60,000 bases of DNA from Apostichopus japonicus (GCF_037975245.1 NC_092574.1:15017713-15077712), one strand, 5' to 3'; numbered from the stretch's first letter, positions 36,940-50,699 are shown. Made by a program: numbers and translations. Notes: generated from the letters alone by a model not told the origin.

Positions 36940-37090
36940 CATGGGAAGTGTCATTTCCAGCGATCTGGGAGGAATTTTCGGCCAAAATGTTTTGTACGCT
37001 TCGCGCCAACTCATAGTGGCGCTACGCTTAGATAGTTTGCCTACAGACTTCGCCCCTCCCTTGGAAAATCCTCGCTACGCGCCTGTTCGA
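36940..37090. mobile_element. Interspersed repeat family B, copy 1
   Basis: Contains GTGTCATTTCCAGCGATCTG, CGCGCCAACTCATAGTGGCG and TACGCTTAGATAGT, ending in a CTCGCTACGCGCCTG terminus. Related copies lie at 38,166-38,312 and 38,526-38,660 in the same orientation. No coding region was seen. Confidence 0.72.
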
Positions 37091-38165
37091 ATTTGTTAAG
37101 CAAACAGCAGATATCATAGCATATCAATGAGCATGAAAATGGCGTTCCAGGGTGAAAAGCTTCAAAACTGTATGTGTGTGTAGTCAAAGGCGAGGGAGCC
37201 CAATTTGATTTGGGGAGCTGTAACGACTTGCCCGTAAAATATGTAACCAATATTTTTCGCGCTCCGCTCGCGTTCAACATGTTAATGTCAATATCATATA
37301 AGCAAGCGTCGGTTATTGCATCGCAGGCCATCGTGTACCGTACGGTCCCTGAAAGTTGCGCAGTACACCGCGGGATGCCAATCTAAACAACGAAATGTCT
37401 TAAGTAGATGGAGAAAAAGCATCTTTTACATTAGTAATGGCTAATTAGTCGGCAAAGCTTAGAACTTTATTTTAATTACCAAGGAGGTGATTTTAATTAA
37501 TTACCTTTAGATGTAGCTATGTCTTGCAATTTATTTTTCTTTCAGTATAGGTGCCCGAAAAATTCTCATCATATTGCCCGAATTTTCAGGAAAAAAAATA
37601 TTGGGGGGGGGGTGGCAGCCCCCCGCCTCCTACGCCTATGTGTGTAGTGTTCGGTTTCGGAAATATCTGGTATTTGTTTCATTTCCTTCAACCAAGTTTT
37701 ATAATAGCCGTTATAAGAGGTTTTAATATTTGTACACCAATAAATGAACTGTCTGAATTTTCGAAAATTTCCTGACCAACATTCTTCATCATATTTTCCT
37801 TTACTCGTGCAATTTTGGCCGGTCTGTTAGGAGTTCAAGGAGGTTTTTCTATATTGGTTGTCCATAGATGAATTTTTTTGCAACATTATTGGTATGTTTT
37901 GAAGTGAGTTTATTCACGAGAAATATGAATTTTCAAATTCTGAACAAATAATGGGCTTAAAACCTTCAAAAGTGGACTGTCGGGTAGGCTATTGTGGGCC
38001 GCGACGTAGAATCACCTACAAAAGCAATGATCCACAGGACATGCGATGAGGTCGAACATAATGTGTGACTGGTGACAATCTTCAAAAAGGTTATGGATGG
38101 GGAAAAAAAGCTATTGGGAAATACTTAGTTCTCAGGCAAAAAGTGTACATCTGGTTGGTCATTTT
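37091..38165. other. Repeat-rich stretch without a recognised gene
   Basis: Contains a CGCGCTCCGCTCGCGTTC word near 37,258, a G10 tract followed by GGCAGCCCCCC and CCTACGCC near 37,600-37,630 that resembles a MITE terminus, and otherwise AT-rich text. No exon was recognised on either strand. Confidence 0.4.
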
Positions 38166-38312
38166 CAAGCCCGAAAAGTGCCATTTCCGGTGATCTGGGG
38201 GGGGGGGTATCAAAACCAGAAATTTTCTAGGACGCTGCGCGCCAACCGATGGTGGCGCTCCGCTAAGATAGTAATTCGCGCCCCCGGGTTACAAAATCCT
38301 GGATACGCCCCT
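38166..38312. mobile_element. Interspersed repeat family B, copy 2
   Basis: Contains GTGCCATTTCCGGTGATCTG, GCGCCAACCGATGGTGGCGC and CCGCTAAGATAGT, then CGCCCCCGGGTTACAAAATC and CTGGATACGCCCCTGG. The end is roughly the reverse complement of the GCGCGTATCC...CCGGGTAA end of the GA-rich family, so the two families may be opposite ends of related elements. Confidence 0.75.
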
Positions 38313-38525
38313 GGAACAATGTATGTTTTCCTGGAGGTAGCTGAGTACTGTGTTCAAACAATAAATAAGGTAACTAAATAGAAGCTTAAAAAATATACTG
38401 TCCCATTTTTCCCCTTCAAAGTGATATTTACCTGTTTTTCTTCTTCTAATTTACCAAATTTTTGGGGAAGTGTAAATTTCTAAAACGTGAGATTATTAAA
38501 TAAAGAATGTTTAGATGTAACTTGC

Positions 38526-38660
38526 AAGGCCTCAGAAGTGCCGTTTCCGGCAATCTGAGAGGCATTGTTTGCCAAAAATTTTCTTGTACGCTACACGCCA
38601 ACCGATGGTGGCGCTCTGCTTAGATAGTGTCACGGGAACTTTCGGGCACAAAAAGTTCTA
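38526..38660. mobile_element. Interspersed repeat family B, copy 3 (partial)
   Basis: Contains GTGCCGTTTCCGGCAATCTG, CACGCCAACCGATGGTGGCG and CTCTGCTTAGATAGTG. Its right end diverges into CGGGAACTTTCGGGCAC. It is the same family as the copies at 36,940 and 38,166. Confidence 0.7.
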
Positions 38661-38699
38661 CCCCCCCCAAACTGAAATGGTCCCGTACGCCTATAAAGT

Positions 38700-39949
38700 C
38701 AACCCAGGGTCCCGGGCCTAAAAGTTTGCAAACCGGTTGCTATACAAATACAATTACCTAATTTGCTACACCTGTCATATGCAAATCACTTACCTCATTG
38801 GTTTGAATCTTAATTCATTCTGTGTGTTATGAGGACATCAAGTGAACGACACAAGGACAGGTACCTTTACAGAATACAAACCACAATCCATCTTTCAAAC
38901 AAAAAATAGTGTCCAGAAATATTGATTTGTTCTGTTGTTTTTTAGATTATACAGTGATAGATCAATACACTGTTGTTCTCACAGGGGAAACAAATGACAT
39001 GTTTTATATCTTCATCAGGACTTTTTGTCAACAAAAATTGTCCAAATATATCAGATATACGTTTTTTCTTAGAAAGAAAGAGAAGGTCAAAATTGATTGT
39101 TGCAAACTAACAGTTACAGAACTGGCTAGATGAAATTGATTTTGTTTACCTATTTATTGGCCTATTTTGCTCTTCATCTAAATTAGATTCCATAAATGTC
39201 ATAAAGGCATAGAGCATATAAAAAGTACTAACAACCAATTTTATTTACACATTAAAACACAATGACACAAAGAAATGAAAAGTCAGGAATGTCATTTTTC
39301 TTTATTTTACAATTTTATTACATCATGGACCCCACCAACCCCCCCCCCCCCCCCGACCTTCCAAGGTTACTGTAATTGTTTCAAACTGTGCAGAGAATTT
39401 CTACAGTGTAAGAAAACCTTTTTGTGTATTAGAATAGTAAACAGTGCCACCTTAAAATGTTCTATAGCAAAGCAAAAATTTTCTATAGCAGAGCATAGTT
39501 AAATGTGTACAATGGCCACTGATCATACTCAATTGAAAAAAAAGTCATTCCTTTTGAGTTACTTATGATATTTTCATCATCCATCATCAATATTTCATAA
39601 ACGGTAATATTTCAATCCGTTTCTACCTTGCGAGTCTATACCATATCGGCCTGATACCTCAGCAATATTACTACAAAAACAGGAATATTGTATCAAACTA
39701 CGCAGAGGCCTTGGGCTCAACCTTGAGAGAAACTAAGAACAACATTGCCGGTTTCATCAAGGTCTGTGCAAGCATGTCACGTTTAGGCATCACGGCACAG
39801 GGAGAGCGGTAGCAAATGTTCATAGATTGATGTTCTCCGTCCCTGGACGCGAATCAGAGAGAAAATGCAATTAACTTGAATCCGTCTTCACTCTTTTGAC
39901 ACCCATGACAGGTTCGACATCTCAGCTCATAGACTAAATATGTCATTCC
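38700..39949 (-). other. PLRG1 3' flank and 3' UTR
   Basis: No coding sequence was recognised. On the minus strand AATAAA hexamers occur at 39,301-39,306 (about 645 bp past the PLRG1 stop) and 39,153-39,158, either of which could end the PLRG1 transcript. A C tract of about 16 bases lies near 39,340. Confidence 0.35.
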
Positions 39950-42900
39950 TCAGTACTTTTTCTTCCTCAAAATTTCTGGTTTCCAATTGAGTGGATGTGT
40001 CTCCTCGGTCTATGCGGGAGGAATGAAAAGACATCACGAATTAAGAATTAGTCACTGGCAGTATGAGTTGAAAGGGGGATATTTATCCATAAATTGGGGG
40101 GATGGAGGGAAGGGGGAGGGCCAAGGGGGTGGGGAGAAGTGGAAGGGGAGAAGGGGGATAATTGGAGTGACCACAATAACAAACACAGCATGAACTTTTG
40201 CGTGTACATGATTAAAAAGTCAACTACATTGGAATTGGCAAATTCTAGATCAACATGAGTTGCCTGTCATCAAATTCTATCCCAAATGAGACAACTAGTT
40301 TAGTTAAAGCAAGAGTATATTTTCTTTGATCACTAGGAAAATGGAAAGCTGAAGACTGAGGTAACTCAATGAAGGACCTAAAAATAACACCAAAAACAGA
40401 ACTCTGAAAGATCCATCAGAACCCAGCTACCCTGTTGCTATTTATTATTTTTATTACTGGCCCATAGTTGTGACTTCCCTAGGCGAGACATGGCCCATAA
40501 ATTTCTACGTAAATAATAAATTTATAAAACCACCCAGTGTATATAAATCCATGATGATTGTAAACAAATCTGCCATAAACAGAAAACATAATAACATTTA
40601 CTTAAAAACTTTTTATGACATGGAGGGAAGTTATTTGTATAATTCCATCAGAAACAGATTAGTCAACATCTGTCTTCTTTCATAACCCACCACTTGTGAC
40701 CCACCATTTGTTCTTGGTGACCCACCTTGAGGTGGGTGGGTCAAGACACATAGTGTGGAAGGGATGAGGGATATGGTGACAGGTTTACTCACCGCTTCAT
40801 CATCTTCCTTGTAAATCTTGATGGTCTTGTCAGCCTCTGCAGTCAGTAGTCTGCTGCCACTGTTATCAAATTTCATGGCGAAAATACCCGATTCGCTGTC
40901 GATAGAACCCGGCTGGGCGGGCGCCTGTGTCCTTTGGAAATTATAGCCAGTCTTCCAGTCCCACAAGTGAATGGTACCATTATCACCTGTATTATGTAAG
41001 GGTGGACCAAACAACCGGTAAAGATTAGTCTCAAACTCTTGAGCAATTATTTTGAATACCAAAATGGTTATTTACACAAATGTAAGTAGGTCATATATTT
41101 ATGTCAATTTAGTACCAAAAGTATTCAAAACTTTGCTGAACTCTCCTCATGAAGTGATGCCTTGGGCATTTAGTTGGTTTTGAGCAAGACCGCAAAGTAC
41201 AATTTAAGAAGTCCTGCAATATAACCTAGTTTTTCTGATACGTCTCCTTAAAAATTTGATTTATATACAGAGCAGCTCTTTCTATCCAATTTTGGGTATT
41301 AAAACATTTTGTTATAATCTTTGTACTCTTTCAATTTTTCTTATTTGATGTTCTTAGTGATTGATCTTTACAATCTATGACATTTACTAAATATTCTTGG
41401 TATTTATCACTTTTATTATTTCCATATTACTTTTTATTAATTTTAATTCCTAAGATTCTGTTCTACAAATCTTTTTGGAGATTCTGGGTGAAGTTACCCT
41501 CAAAATACCCTTAAAATTACCTTTAAAAATATACTGATCCATACTGACATGAGGTGATAAAAGGAACAATGTTTTTTTTAATTTGTCGACCTACCTCCAG
41601 ATACTAAGACACCATCAGCATTGACTGCTAAACAGTTGATGATGGCATTATGTCCACTGAGATTCTGGGTGAAGTTACCCTCTGGAAATCGCCACTGTTT
41701 GATGTTATCTGGAGATGCAGACGCCATCATGTATCTACGCACAGGGGGAAAGAATGATGAGAAGGCAGAGGCTATTACGACTGGTCGCATATCATTACTA
41801 CTTCTGATGAGGAAGGCAGAGGCTATTACGACAGTTCAAATATCATTACTACTACAACTATGTATGTTTAGAGAACTTTGTTGTAACTAAATGCAACATT
41901 GCTACATTATAATTTATTCATATGTTTGGTGTACATTCATTAGTAATGCACTGCATTTCTATCACGGCATTTGCTAACGAGGAGTTCATTACTAATACTT
42001 TATGCATTCAGTGCACTTCCTGAATAAAACTTGCTATAATTAAAGAACTTTTTTCATACTAACATTCTATATGTGTAGAGCACTTCATTATATGTAGAGT
42101 GTATTTCATTATTAATCATACATATCTTTTAGCCAACATCATAACTAATAGTTTAGATGATTCTTGTACTTTTATTAATACTGCTTCATGTCTGTAGCCC
42201 GGTTCATTACTAAATACATGTATAGTTTGTTTCACTACTGATGCAAGATGCTTCATGCCAAAAATTTCAAACTTTGTGATATTTGTACGAAAAAGGTTAT
42301 TCTAATATGTCTCTCTGCGAGATATAATTACTGCAATTGTAGCATGGAGAGTATCCAATGACAGTAATTAATCAGACAACAACTTCCAATCCAATCAAAT
42401 TGAAAGCTTCAGTCTTTTATACATGAGCTAGAAATGAAAAAAACTGCCTGGATGTAACCAAAACTGTCCATTTCCCATTAATTGCTGTCCGTGACTTACA
42501 GTTTTGGATGTAAAACTACTGAACGGACACCCTTCTTATGGTTCGTCAACGTCGCCCTGGACTTTCCTGCGGCCAGATCCCACAATCTGATGGTTGCATC
42601 GTGGCTTCCACTGACGATCTGAGGTTCTGAGCTCTGACACTGTATGCTGGCTACTGTATTAGTGTGACCAGTCAGTGTGTGGATGCAGGCCTTTGTCCTC
42701 ATATCCCAGATCCTGATTGAAGAATCTCTACCGCAAGTAGCTAAGATATCAATGGTAGGATGTAAGGCTAGGTCGAAACAGGCACTGAGGTGACCGTGGT
42801 AATGCCTTATCACCTAGCAACAACAAAAACAAAATGAAACAACAGAGAGGCTGTAGTAGTTGTGATGAGATATCAACATAGATTTATAACATGCAATGTG

Positions 42901-45900
42901 AAACCTATGGATGAACAAAGCTATCATATTTCCTATATCCCCAAAGATTCCAAAACAGGATAACAAAAAAACAGAAGGGCGGCCCAGATTTGGCTCGTCC
43001 AGCAGGGTAAATCATTTTAATGGGAAATAATTACATCCTCGCTGTGAGCTTAACACCCATAATCACTCTCACCCGCAGTTTAAAAGCTGAAGTGAACATT
43101 CTTTCCTTTGCACTGTCTTAGGCAACAACTTGCAAGATATTTGACAACTAACGATCAAGGTAACAATATACTCTTTCACTATCCGTAACAGATTTACCCA
43201 AATACCAAATCAAAGACATCTTTCACAAGTCCCATACACCCAGAGGAATGCACACCATGAAAAGAATGTATATATAACAAAGTGTCCTATTTAACCATGG
43301 TGTCAACATTTAGTTTTAGAAGTGAACGCTTCACTTGTAAGTTAGATTTGTCTACCTTATTTTGCTCCAGATCCCAACATTTCACCATTTTATCTTCTCC
43401 GGCAGAAAAGAGATACGGATGTCGTTTGCTGACAGCCAGGCCTCTGACAGCACTAACGTGACCGGTAAGGGATAACTTCAAAGTACCGCTCGCCTGTAGA
43501 GACAAGAATATGTTGTAATGCACAAAAATATTTAGCGCAATCTACTTTCAAAGACGATAAATGTGCAATGTAACTTAGGTGAAATGTCAGTGTCAATTCG
43601 AGACAAATATCTGCAAGTTTTCTGACAATGCAAATACTGATAATCGCTTCACATCATCGTATCATATAGAATTGGTTAACTGACCTCAACAGTGCATCCA
43701 AGGAAACCTTTAATCCCATCATACAAATCTATGAACATGACCATGATTAATACCAAATTCCCCCCCCCCCCCCCCGACTACCCTTCCTTCAAAACATAAA
43801 AATCGAATTACATCACCATCTTTTCATGTCACAATACTCACCAAATCCCAGATTTTAATGGTCCTGTCGTTTGAACCAGACACAAACCACTGATTGGCTG
43901 GTTCAATCGCCAGACTACGAACCCAGCCGATGTGACCGCTGATGACACGATAGAGTTTCCAAGGAGGGTGCCACTTAGGTTTGGGCATTGTGGGAGCTTT
44001 TCTAGGCATGAGAGCTTGTGAGTTCTTTGTTTTGTCAGAAACTGCAATAAGAGCCTACAAAAGCAAACAGATATCATAAAAATATCAAAAATGGAAAAAA
44101 GAGATACTTGCAAAGTTCTTGGTAATTTTCTTGACCCAAAACCTTAACAACATGCAAGCAACATGAGCTTTTCTGATTTAAACTGATCACAGAACAGCTC
44201 CTTGTTTGTTCTGCAAGAGGGACATCAGCAATCGGAGATTTCTTCTATAGGGGCAACAAATGGCATCAAAGTTTCAGTCTGCAATCTGCATCAAGAATGA
44301 TACTTTTGGACACACACACTCACACACAATTGTTACACAAGAAAATGACGAGGTACACTATTACATAGTACGGTTAACCATTTATAAGTTAATTATTTAG
44401 TCATATGCAATTTTTTTTTTTGGTCGATTTTCCAGCACTGAACCAACCTGCGATGGTGGTAGCGCTCTCTCAGGAATGCCTGCATGCTGCTTAATATCAT
44501 TCACCCCATATGCAGTCCTGAAAAGGTAAAACAGAAAAATATATTTATAGAAAAATTATGAGACATTATCTGTGGGAAAAGAAAAGCACTTGTGTTGTCG
44601 GAATTTAAATTCATATCCTCACATTTCTATCGGTACTCAAGGAAACGGCTCGACTTGGGGAAATAATAGGAATCAGAAACTTATGAAGACAATGGATGAA
44701 GTCAAAATATGAACAGGAAGAAGATTAGATGTTTGCATTTTGCATGGCATTTTGTGGGTTCATACATTTTCTTTAACATATAATACAATAATCAGGTTCT
44801 GTGTACAGAAACAGCACAATCTATTGATGTAGCAATCAACCTTTTTTTTCTCTCCATCTAACTGTTTGCAAGAAATTCACAAGAAGTGAATTCCACTTCA
44901 CCCTGTACTTACCACTAAATCTGCCACAATTATGCACCATGAAATGAGACATTCCTTCCAGGAAACTTAAAAAGAAACCATACTCTACACCTATAAGAAA
45001 AGCTAAAGTACACACACATGCACAAAGTTGTACACTCAATAGTTACCGAGAAATGATCTTCAAATTTCCAACATTTTTGAAAGCCTAAATCCTCACATTA
45101 AATTTTAAATTGTGGACAAGCTGAGTGCGAACAATTGATTAACATGGTTTGATTATAAAACTCACTGAGGTTGTGGTGTATCCGGAAAGTTGTTCATGAC
45201 ATTATTAACAGAACCTTGGTTAAGGGGAGGGTGGTTTACTGCAGAACGATCTGATAGTTCGACGCCTGAAAATAAATGACAAAAAATTACACATAAAACA
45301 TAACTTTTCATAAGTATTAATTCAGCAAAGTAATCACACCTACTTATTAATACCGAAATAAGCTTGCAAGTTGTGATCTGATGACACCACCAAGAATTGT
45401 TCACAAAGAAACTATAACTGCAACTAAAATCTGACAGTGGAGTTATGCATGGGAGGGGGGAGGGAGGGTGGGTGGCAGCAGGGGGACACTGACCCCAGCT
45501 ACATGGTTAGTAGGGACAAATTGGATCAGCTCCATTTTTGTTTTACATTCAGTTGGGTAAGAATTAGACTAAGCTACATGGTATTCACACCCCCCGCCTT
45601 TCCCATCCCCCGTCCCTTCCCTCTCTTCCATCCCACTTCAACAACACAAAAAATCAATAGAAAGTACTTAAACAACCTTGCATTTAGACCTTATTCACAG
45701 TCGAAATATGCATCAGAATACACCATTTGACAACTTTTATTTTACCTACCTGGTGCATTAGGGTATGGATAGCCACCTTCTATTTGTGTGGGAATGTCAT
45801 TGTAATCTGCGTGAAAGAAAGAACATTGTTTATAAAAGCACAGTTGATGCCTGGATGCAGATCAAACATACTCAGGGTGGCATTAATCTAGAGTAAGGGG

Positions 45901-48722
45901 AAAGTTGTCACATTATGAAGAAAGCACACACAAGATACTTATGGTATGGTATGTACACATTTTATTCTTTTTGAGAGACAAGAACTTCATTAAATGCATC
46001 TTCACGATTAGGACTTACAATTACTTTATTACAAAAAAGAAACAGATTATAATATTGAAATAAAGTATTTGCATTTAATTAAGGGTGCTTGGGTGCAAAG
46101 TGGTGATATTTTATTGCCATCATATCAAGTTGCTTGGTGACATGTGTTTCAGTTTAGAATTAACATCCCATACTGTAGGAGCCCAAAAGACCATTCCCCA
46201 TTAAGGAAGATGTGGACATTTGAAACTTCAGAATAAACACAGCATAACTAACACATCCTTCTAACAATGACACAATTATTAATCATCTGCACTGTTCTCC
46301 AGCCATCTTGGGACAATTTTCTAGTGCTAATTACCAAACTATATTGTCCCTTCATATCATGCTTCAAAGCACTTGCACTGACAGTATAAAAAATATGTAA
46401 CATTTTTTCTGATAGGAACAGGATATCCATTCTGATCAAACAGTCAATACAAGTGCTTTGAACTGAAACATCAAAGTACAGTTTAGAAAAACAAAATTGT
46501 CCCAACTGGGTGGCATTCCAAAAAAAAAAAAAAAAATTGTATTTCCCAATCTGTGATATCTTTTAGCTCCAACATTAAATAACTTATACCAAATGGTGAC
46601 TTCCTACCATAGTGTCCTGTAGGTTGTGCTTCTAGCTGTTGTTGTTGCTGCATATTCTGTTTTCTCATCTCTCTCTTTGTTTCTGGCAAGTCCATAATTG
46701 GACCATACTGATCCTTGGCTTTACAGGACAACTTGATTTTTATTCTATAAAGGAACAATGATAGAACAAAGACAGGGAGGCTTAATGTTTTACTTCAATT
46801 GTGGCATTTTAAATTGAAAGAATGTTATACAGTCACCAAAAAATATTGGAATGTTTAGACATAACAATGTGCCTTTAATGGAAGTCTTGGATCTAACTTT
46901 TCTTATTTATAAGTTAAAATATTTCTTTGAGATGCAAATTATGTTATAACGATGGAATGTAACCCTCATTTAGGCTTATATGTTATTCTGGTTGTTACAC
47001 TTTAAATTGCAAAGTAAGCTAAAGAAAAAAGTTTATAATCATATATGATTAATTGATTAATTTCTAATTATTTCCCAATATTTTCCACTTTTGGCTAATT
47101 TTAACCAGACAGTATATCCTGTGTAACCCTGCAAAAAGAATATGAACTATTATAACAATGCTTGTGTGGTACTGTGTAAAAAGACTGGTTGATGTTTTAA
47201 GAGCATTATTTCACTTCATAAACTTACGCAGCATCATCGGACAACACTGGCTGGACATTGTTGGCAATGAACATATCATGAGATCTCTTCAGCGACCTAA
47301 AGACCAAAGTATGCACAGAGTGCTTACTGACATCCTTTACATTAAAAAGAAGAAAGAAACAGAAAGTTATATATTTAAATTTTACACAGATAAATGGCAT
47401 AACACTAATAGTATCACATATCTTTCCTTGTCAACTAGGTCAAAGGCATATATTTCCAAGACAGACAATGTAATGGAAGCTTAGAATATTTCCAACTGCT
47501 GGTTTAAAAGTATTGTCTAGATACTATGTTTCCTTGAATGTGACATTTTTTTTGTCATTACACCACTTAATTATTCCACAAAATGGATCACACAAAGTAC
47601 TGTCCTGTATCTATGTGGTCTGTGAGTGTGAATGTTCTGTCATGCTCATGTGATGCCACCTATTCTTTTACATGATTTACAGACATTAAAATCTTGAACA
47701 CCAAGTTGCAGTCTAAGTGGTTTTCCTTGCCTAACGGTATGTCCTGTTACTTCTACTAATAGTTCGATAATCATCAGTGTATGTCAGACTCAAGTTAGGC
47801 TGTATTGAACAGTACTTATATTTATCTTAACTTAGTGTGCGTCTTTCAATGGCCTAATGTTACACGGTTGCATGGTAGGCTAACGGTATGTGGAAAAATT
47901 GTAGCGCGATCAAACTAGACATTGCTGACTACCCTCCTTTTCAAAAAGTTTTCGTTACCTCAACCATATTGCTCGTTTTCTTGTTATTCAATTATAGAGG
48001 TAAATAAATTCAGAGTCAGTGATGAAGATAAATAACCAGTCTCTACATCGTTTCACACTATTTCTAAAAGTTGAAATACAGTGGAGGGCTCCATGACAGG
48101 CATGTACAAAGTGTTTTAAAAATTATAAATGGATGAAAAATATTTTCGCGTAAAATTAATTTATTATTCAATTTGGGTTAGTTTATTTGTAATTAAAATA
48201 ATATTTTTTACATATAATAGAAGCGAACAATGTTGAGTATCATATATATTGCATATATTAGTTACCCTTACTCAGTTGGAAGTCTGACCCCGTGACCTCG
48301 AAGAATGATCAACGATCACGCATATCATTAAATTTGAATTTGCCCGCATTTAACGTAAAGTCGGTCCTACGTTTCACTCACAGAATTTACAGACATTGAT
48401 AGTTTACAACTTACCGGAACCTCACAGAATGGATTAAAAGTAATTCCAATGTATGGTAGGGCAAAGATACCCGAGAAAAAATCAACGAAAACCTATGAAA
48501 CAACGATTGCAATCCAACTTCGTCCTCACACATGTATTCCTAACTGACACAAAATAGGCCAAAACGAACCAACGAAAGAGAGTTACAGCAAAAAAGTTCT
48601 CCCATTTGTGGATCTTGTACTCTCCTACATGATGCTGTAAAGTTTCGGTGAAATGGTTGTCTAAGACGGCCAGTCACAAAACGATTACCTCGACTCGGCG
48701 ATTTTGTTGCTGTCGCCGCCAT
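39950..48722 (-). CDS. PLRG1: PLRG1 (pleiotropic regulator 1), WD40 splicing factor
   Basis: Exons in transcript order: 48,722-48,689 (candidate), 47,326-47,228, 46,744-46,608, 45,806-45,750, 45,265-45,166, 44,517-44,448, 44,054-43,842, 43,493-43,356, 42,813-42,500, 41,734-41,595, 40,986-40,793 and 40,009-39,950 (stop TGA). All junctions from the second exon on are in phase. Diagnostic text: [19 protein letters not shown], then [22 protein letters not shown] repeats (IKIWDL, VKCWDLE, IRIWDM, IRLWDL, IKQW, IHLWDW), and the tail [11 protein letters not shown]. The known protein is a core subunit of the Prp19/CDC5L spliceosome complex in the nucleus; the seven-bladed propeller binds partners. 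The N-terminal linker has a short Gln run. The candidate first exon begins ATGGCGGCGACAG but leaves one base over where the next exon needs two, so the true start is unresolved. Confidence 0.94.
41477..41502 (-). repeat. Intronic duplicate of a piece of a PLRG1 exon
   Basis: A 24-bp block (41,478-41,501) in the intron is identical to 41,659-41,682 inside the PLRG1 exon 41,595-41,734. In the exon it encodes the start of the EGNFTQNLS segment. The flanks differ, so only the short block was copied. Confidence 0.8.
41755..41865. repeat. 51-bp duplication in a PLRG1 intron
   Basis: Two copies, beginning GAAGGCAGAGGCTATTACGA at 41,761 and 41,812, lie next to the exon boundary. No function is implied. 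Confidence 0.75.
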
Positions 48723-50235
48723 TTTGAAATTAGGTAGACTTTCGCCAAGCCGTTTTCATGCTATGGGCTACTACCGACAAGACTTCATTCAAATCGTTTT
48801 CAATGTAGTGGAACCCATTCCTTTAGTGTACGGTCTATTAGGAATGTTAGGTTTTGTGGCGTGAAATTAAGTAATTTAAGTTGTGCTAAGGTTTGGAAGA
48901 AATTTTGTCCCAAATTCTAATATATGATTAGGTAAAATGTGAAATTACTGAGAGCTGCGTATGGGAGGGGTAAGAGAGACAAAATGGGGGAGGGGGCAAG
49001 GGAGATGGTGTTTCCTTTCTAGCTAAATTAATGGTGGTAACTATTAAGGTAACACAAATTTTCCTGAGTCTGTTGTCAAAACTGAAGGGGTCATACCACA
49101 TTGAATATACAAAGGTAACATGGCCTAGGCCAAACCTTATTTCTAGTTGCTTTGTAAGGAACTTCCAACAATTCCGAATGATTTATTCCTACAATACCAA
49201 ATGATTTATACTTACCCACTTACCATAATTCCACAGTAGCCCTTACTCAGTGAGATTCTGCAAAGCTGGGTACTCATCTGTTGCTTATATTCATCAATAA
49301 ATATCAGTTAACAGTTTTCCAGTCAATACCAATCCTTGTTTGGTTCATGTATCACACTACATAACTGCTTGCCAATATTGAAGTTAAGTACTGTGGCTTG
49401 GGTAGGGGTGTGTTGTTTAGGGGAGGGGTGTGGTGTTTTTAGGGGTTTTGGGGAGGGAATGTGTGGCTTAGCGGATTTGGGGAAGGGTTTGGAGTTTCCC
49501 AGCTTTGGGATGGGTGTGGTGTTCACCAGCTTTGGGAAGAGTTAGGGTATTTTGGAGGGATGAGGTGGTTTTGCCACATATGGGGACTTTAATTAAAAGC
49601 TGACTTTCAGTACACAGGACGTGTTTGGATACATTACGTTCTATGGATACTCTGACCAAATATTTTGAGTAGGGCTGTTTTCTTTTTCTTTTGCACATGC
49701 ATAGTAGAACATAAGTCAACAGTGGAAATAGAGTTGCCTGGTCTTTTATTGATTTTATAACTGTAACAATAAGGCACTTTAAGCAACAGAAAAAAGAAAA
49801 CAAAAAACATTTGTGTGACACTCTCCATGAAAGAACATGTTTTAATGTCCTGTGAAAATATGGGCATGAAATATAAATTACTTCGATCACTTCAAAGTGA
49901 AATACTTTGTTCAAATGGAAGGAATAGCTTAACAAAATTTGAATACTTCTTGAAATGAAACACACTTCATACTGTGAAGACTTCATACAATAATGTTGTC
50001 TGAAAAAAAATCACACACAATGTCAAGTGCATTATGACTGGAAGGGGTATTTCAAGGTGGCATAGTGAAGGCATGACATAGCAAAAACAGTTCAGGTGGC
50101 AGGATGGATAGTTTTGTAACTTTGAAATGGTGAGATATACCTGTGACATATAGCATAAGATTAAAATTAAAAGACAAATATATAAAAGTAAAAGGTAAGA
50201 GTAGAAAGTAAATAAATAAGTCCAAACTTGACATA
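48723..50235. other. Upstream flank of PLRG1, no gene recognised
   Basis: The first few hundred bases upstream of the candidate PLRG1 ATG should hold its promoter; no TATA box is obvious. A G-rich imperfect repeat of the GGGGTGTGGTGTTT kind lies at 49,398-49,545. The 172-codon minus-strand frame at 49,468-49,986 has no recognisable motif. Confidence 0.4.
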
Positions 50236-50239
50236 TAAC

Positions 50240-50697
50240 TTTAACAACCTGATCTTCTTCAGAAATAGGAGCACCAATAGCAGCCCAACGATCCATACTT
50301 CCTTTCATATAATTCAAATTATTTCCAACTGACTTGCCCTCTGCCATTTCAGTTCTGAGGTACTTTTTCTTGAGCTGAATTTTGTTGGTTAGAGAATCCT
50401 TTTCGAACAGAGTACGCAAGGCATCCTAAGCATCACTAGGTTTCTCACTTGTTGTAATTAATTCCAGCTGACTAGATGCTATTGCAAGCACAATGGTGAA
50501 ATATGCCAGTTGTGTCTTTTTCAAGTTTGCACTCTTCTACTTCTCACATACAGTAACCCCCAACTTTCCTGAGCCATCCTCATAGCCCACAGGCCTTTTG
50601 CAAGAAACAAATGTCTCATCTGGAAATTCCATGTCAGCCAGTTCGAGCCATCCATTTTGTTAATTTTCCACGTCATATTTTCTGTTGTTCCAGCCAT
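50240..50697 (-). pseudogene. Copia-type LTR retrotransposon gag fragment
   Basis: From an ATG at 50,697 the minus strand reads WKINKMDGSNWLTWNFQMRH and LFLAKGLW, then after a frame break LAYFTIVLAIASSQLELI and SEKPSDA, then DALRTLFEKDSLTNKIQLKK and MDRWAAIGAPISEEDQVV. This is the order of the UBN2-type gag domain of Copia elements. At least one frameshift and an in-frame TAG break it. No CCHC knuckle, integrase, RT or LTR was seen on either side, so only a gag piece remains. Confidence 0.85.
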
Positions 50698-50699
50698 AT

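Noticed and set aside
49468-50419. 172- and 150-codon minus-strand frames as one gene
   Set aside because: Only 50,240-50,419 has recognisable content (Copia gag); the rest is AT-rich random translation.
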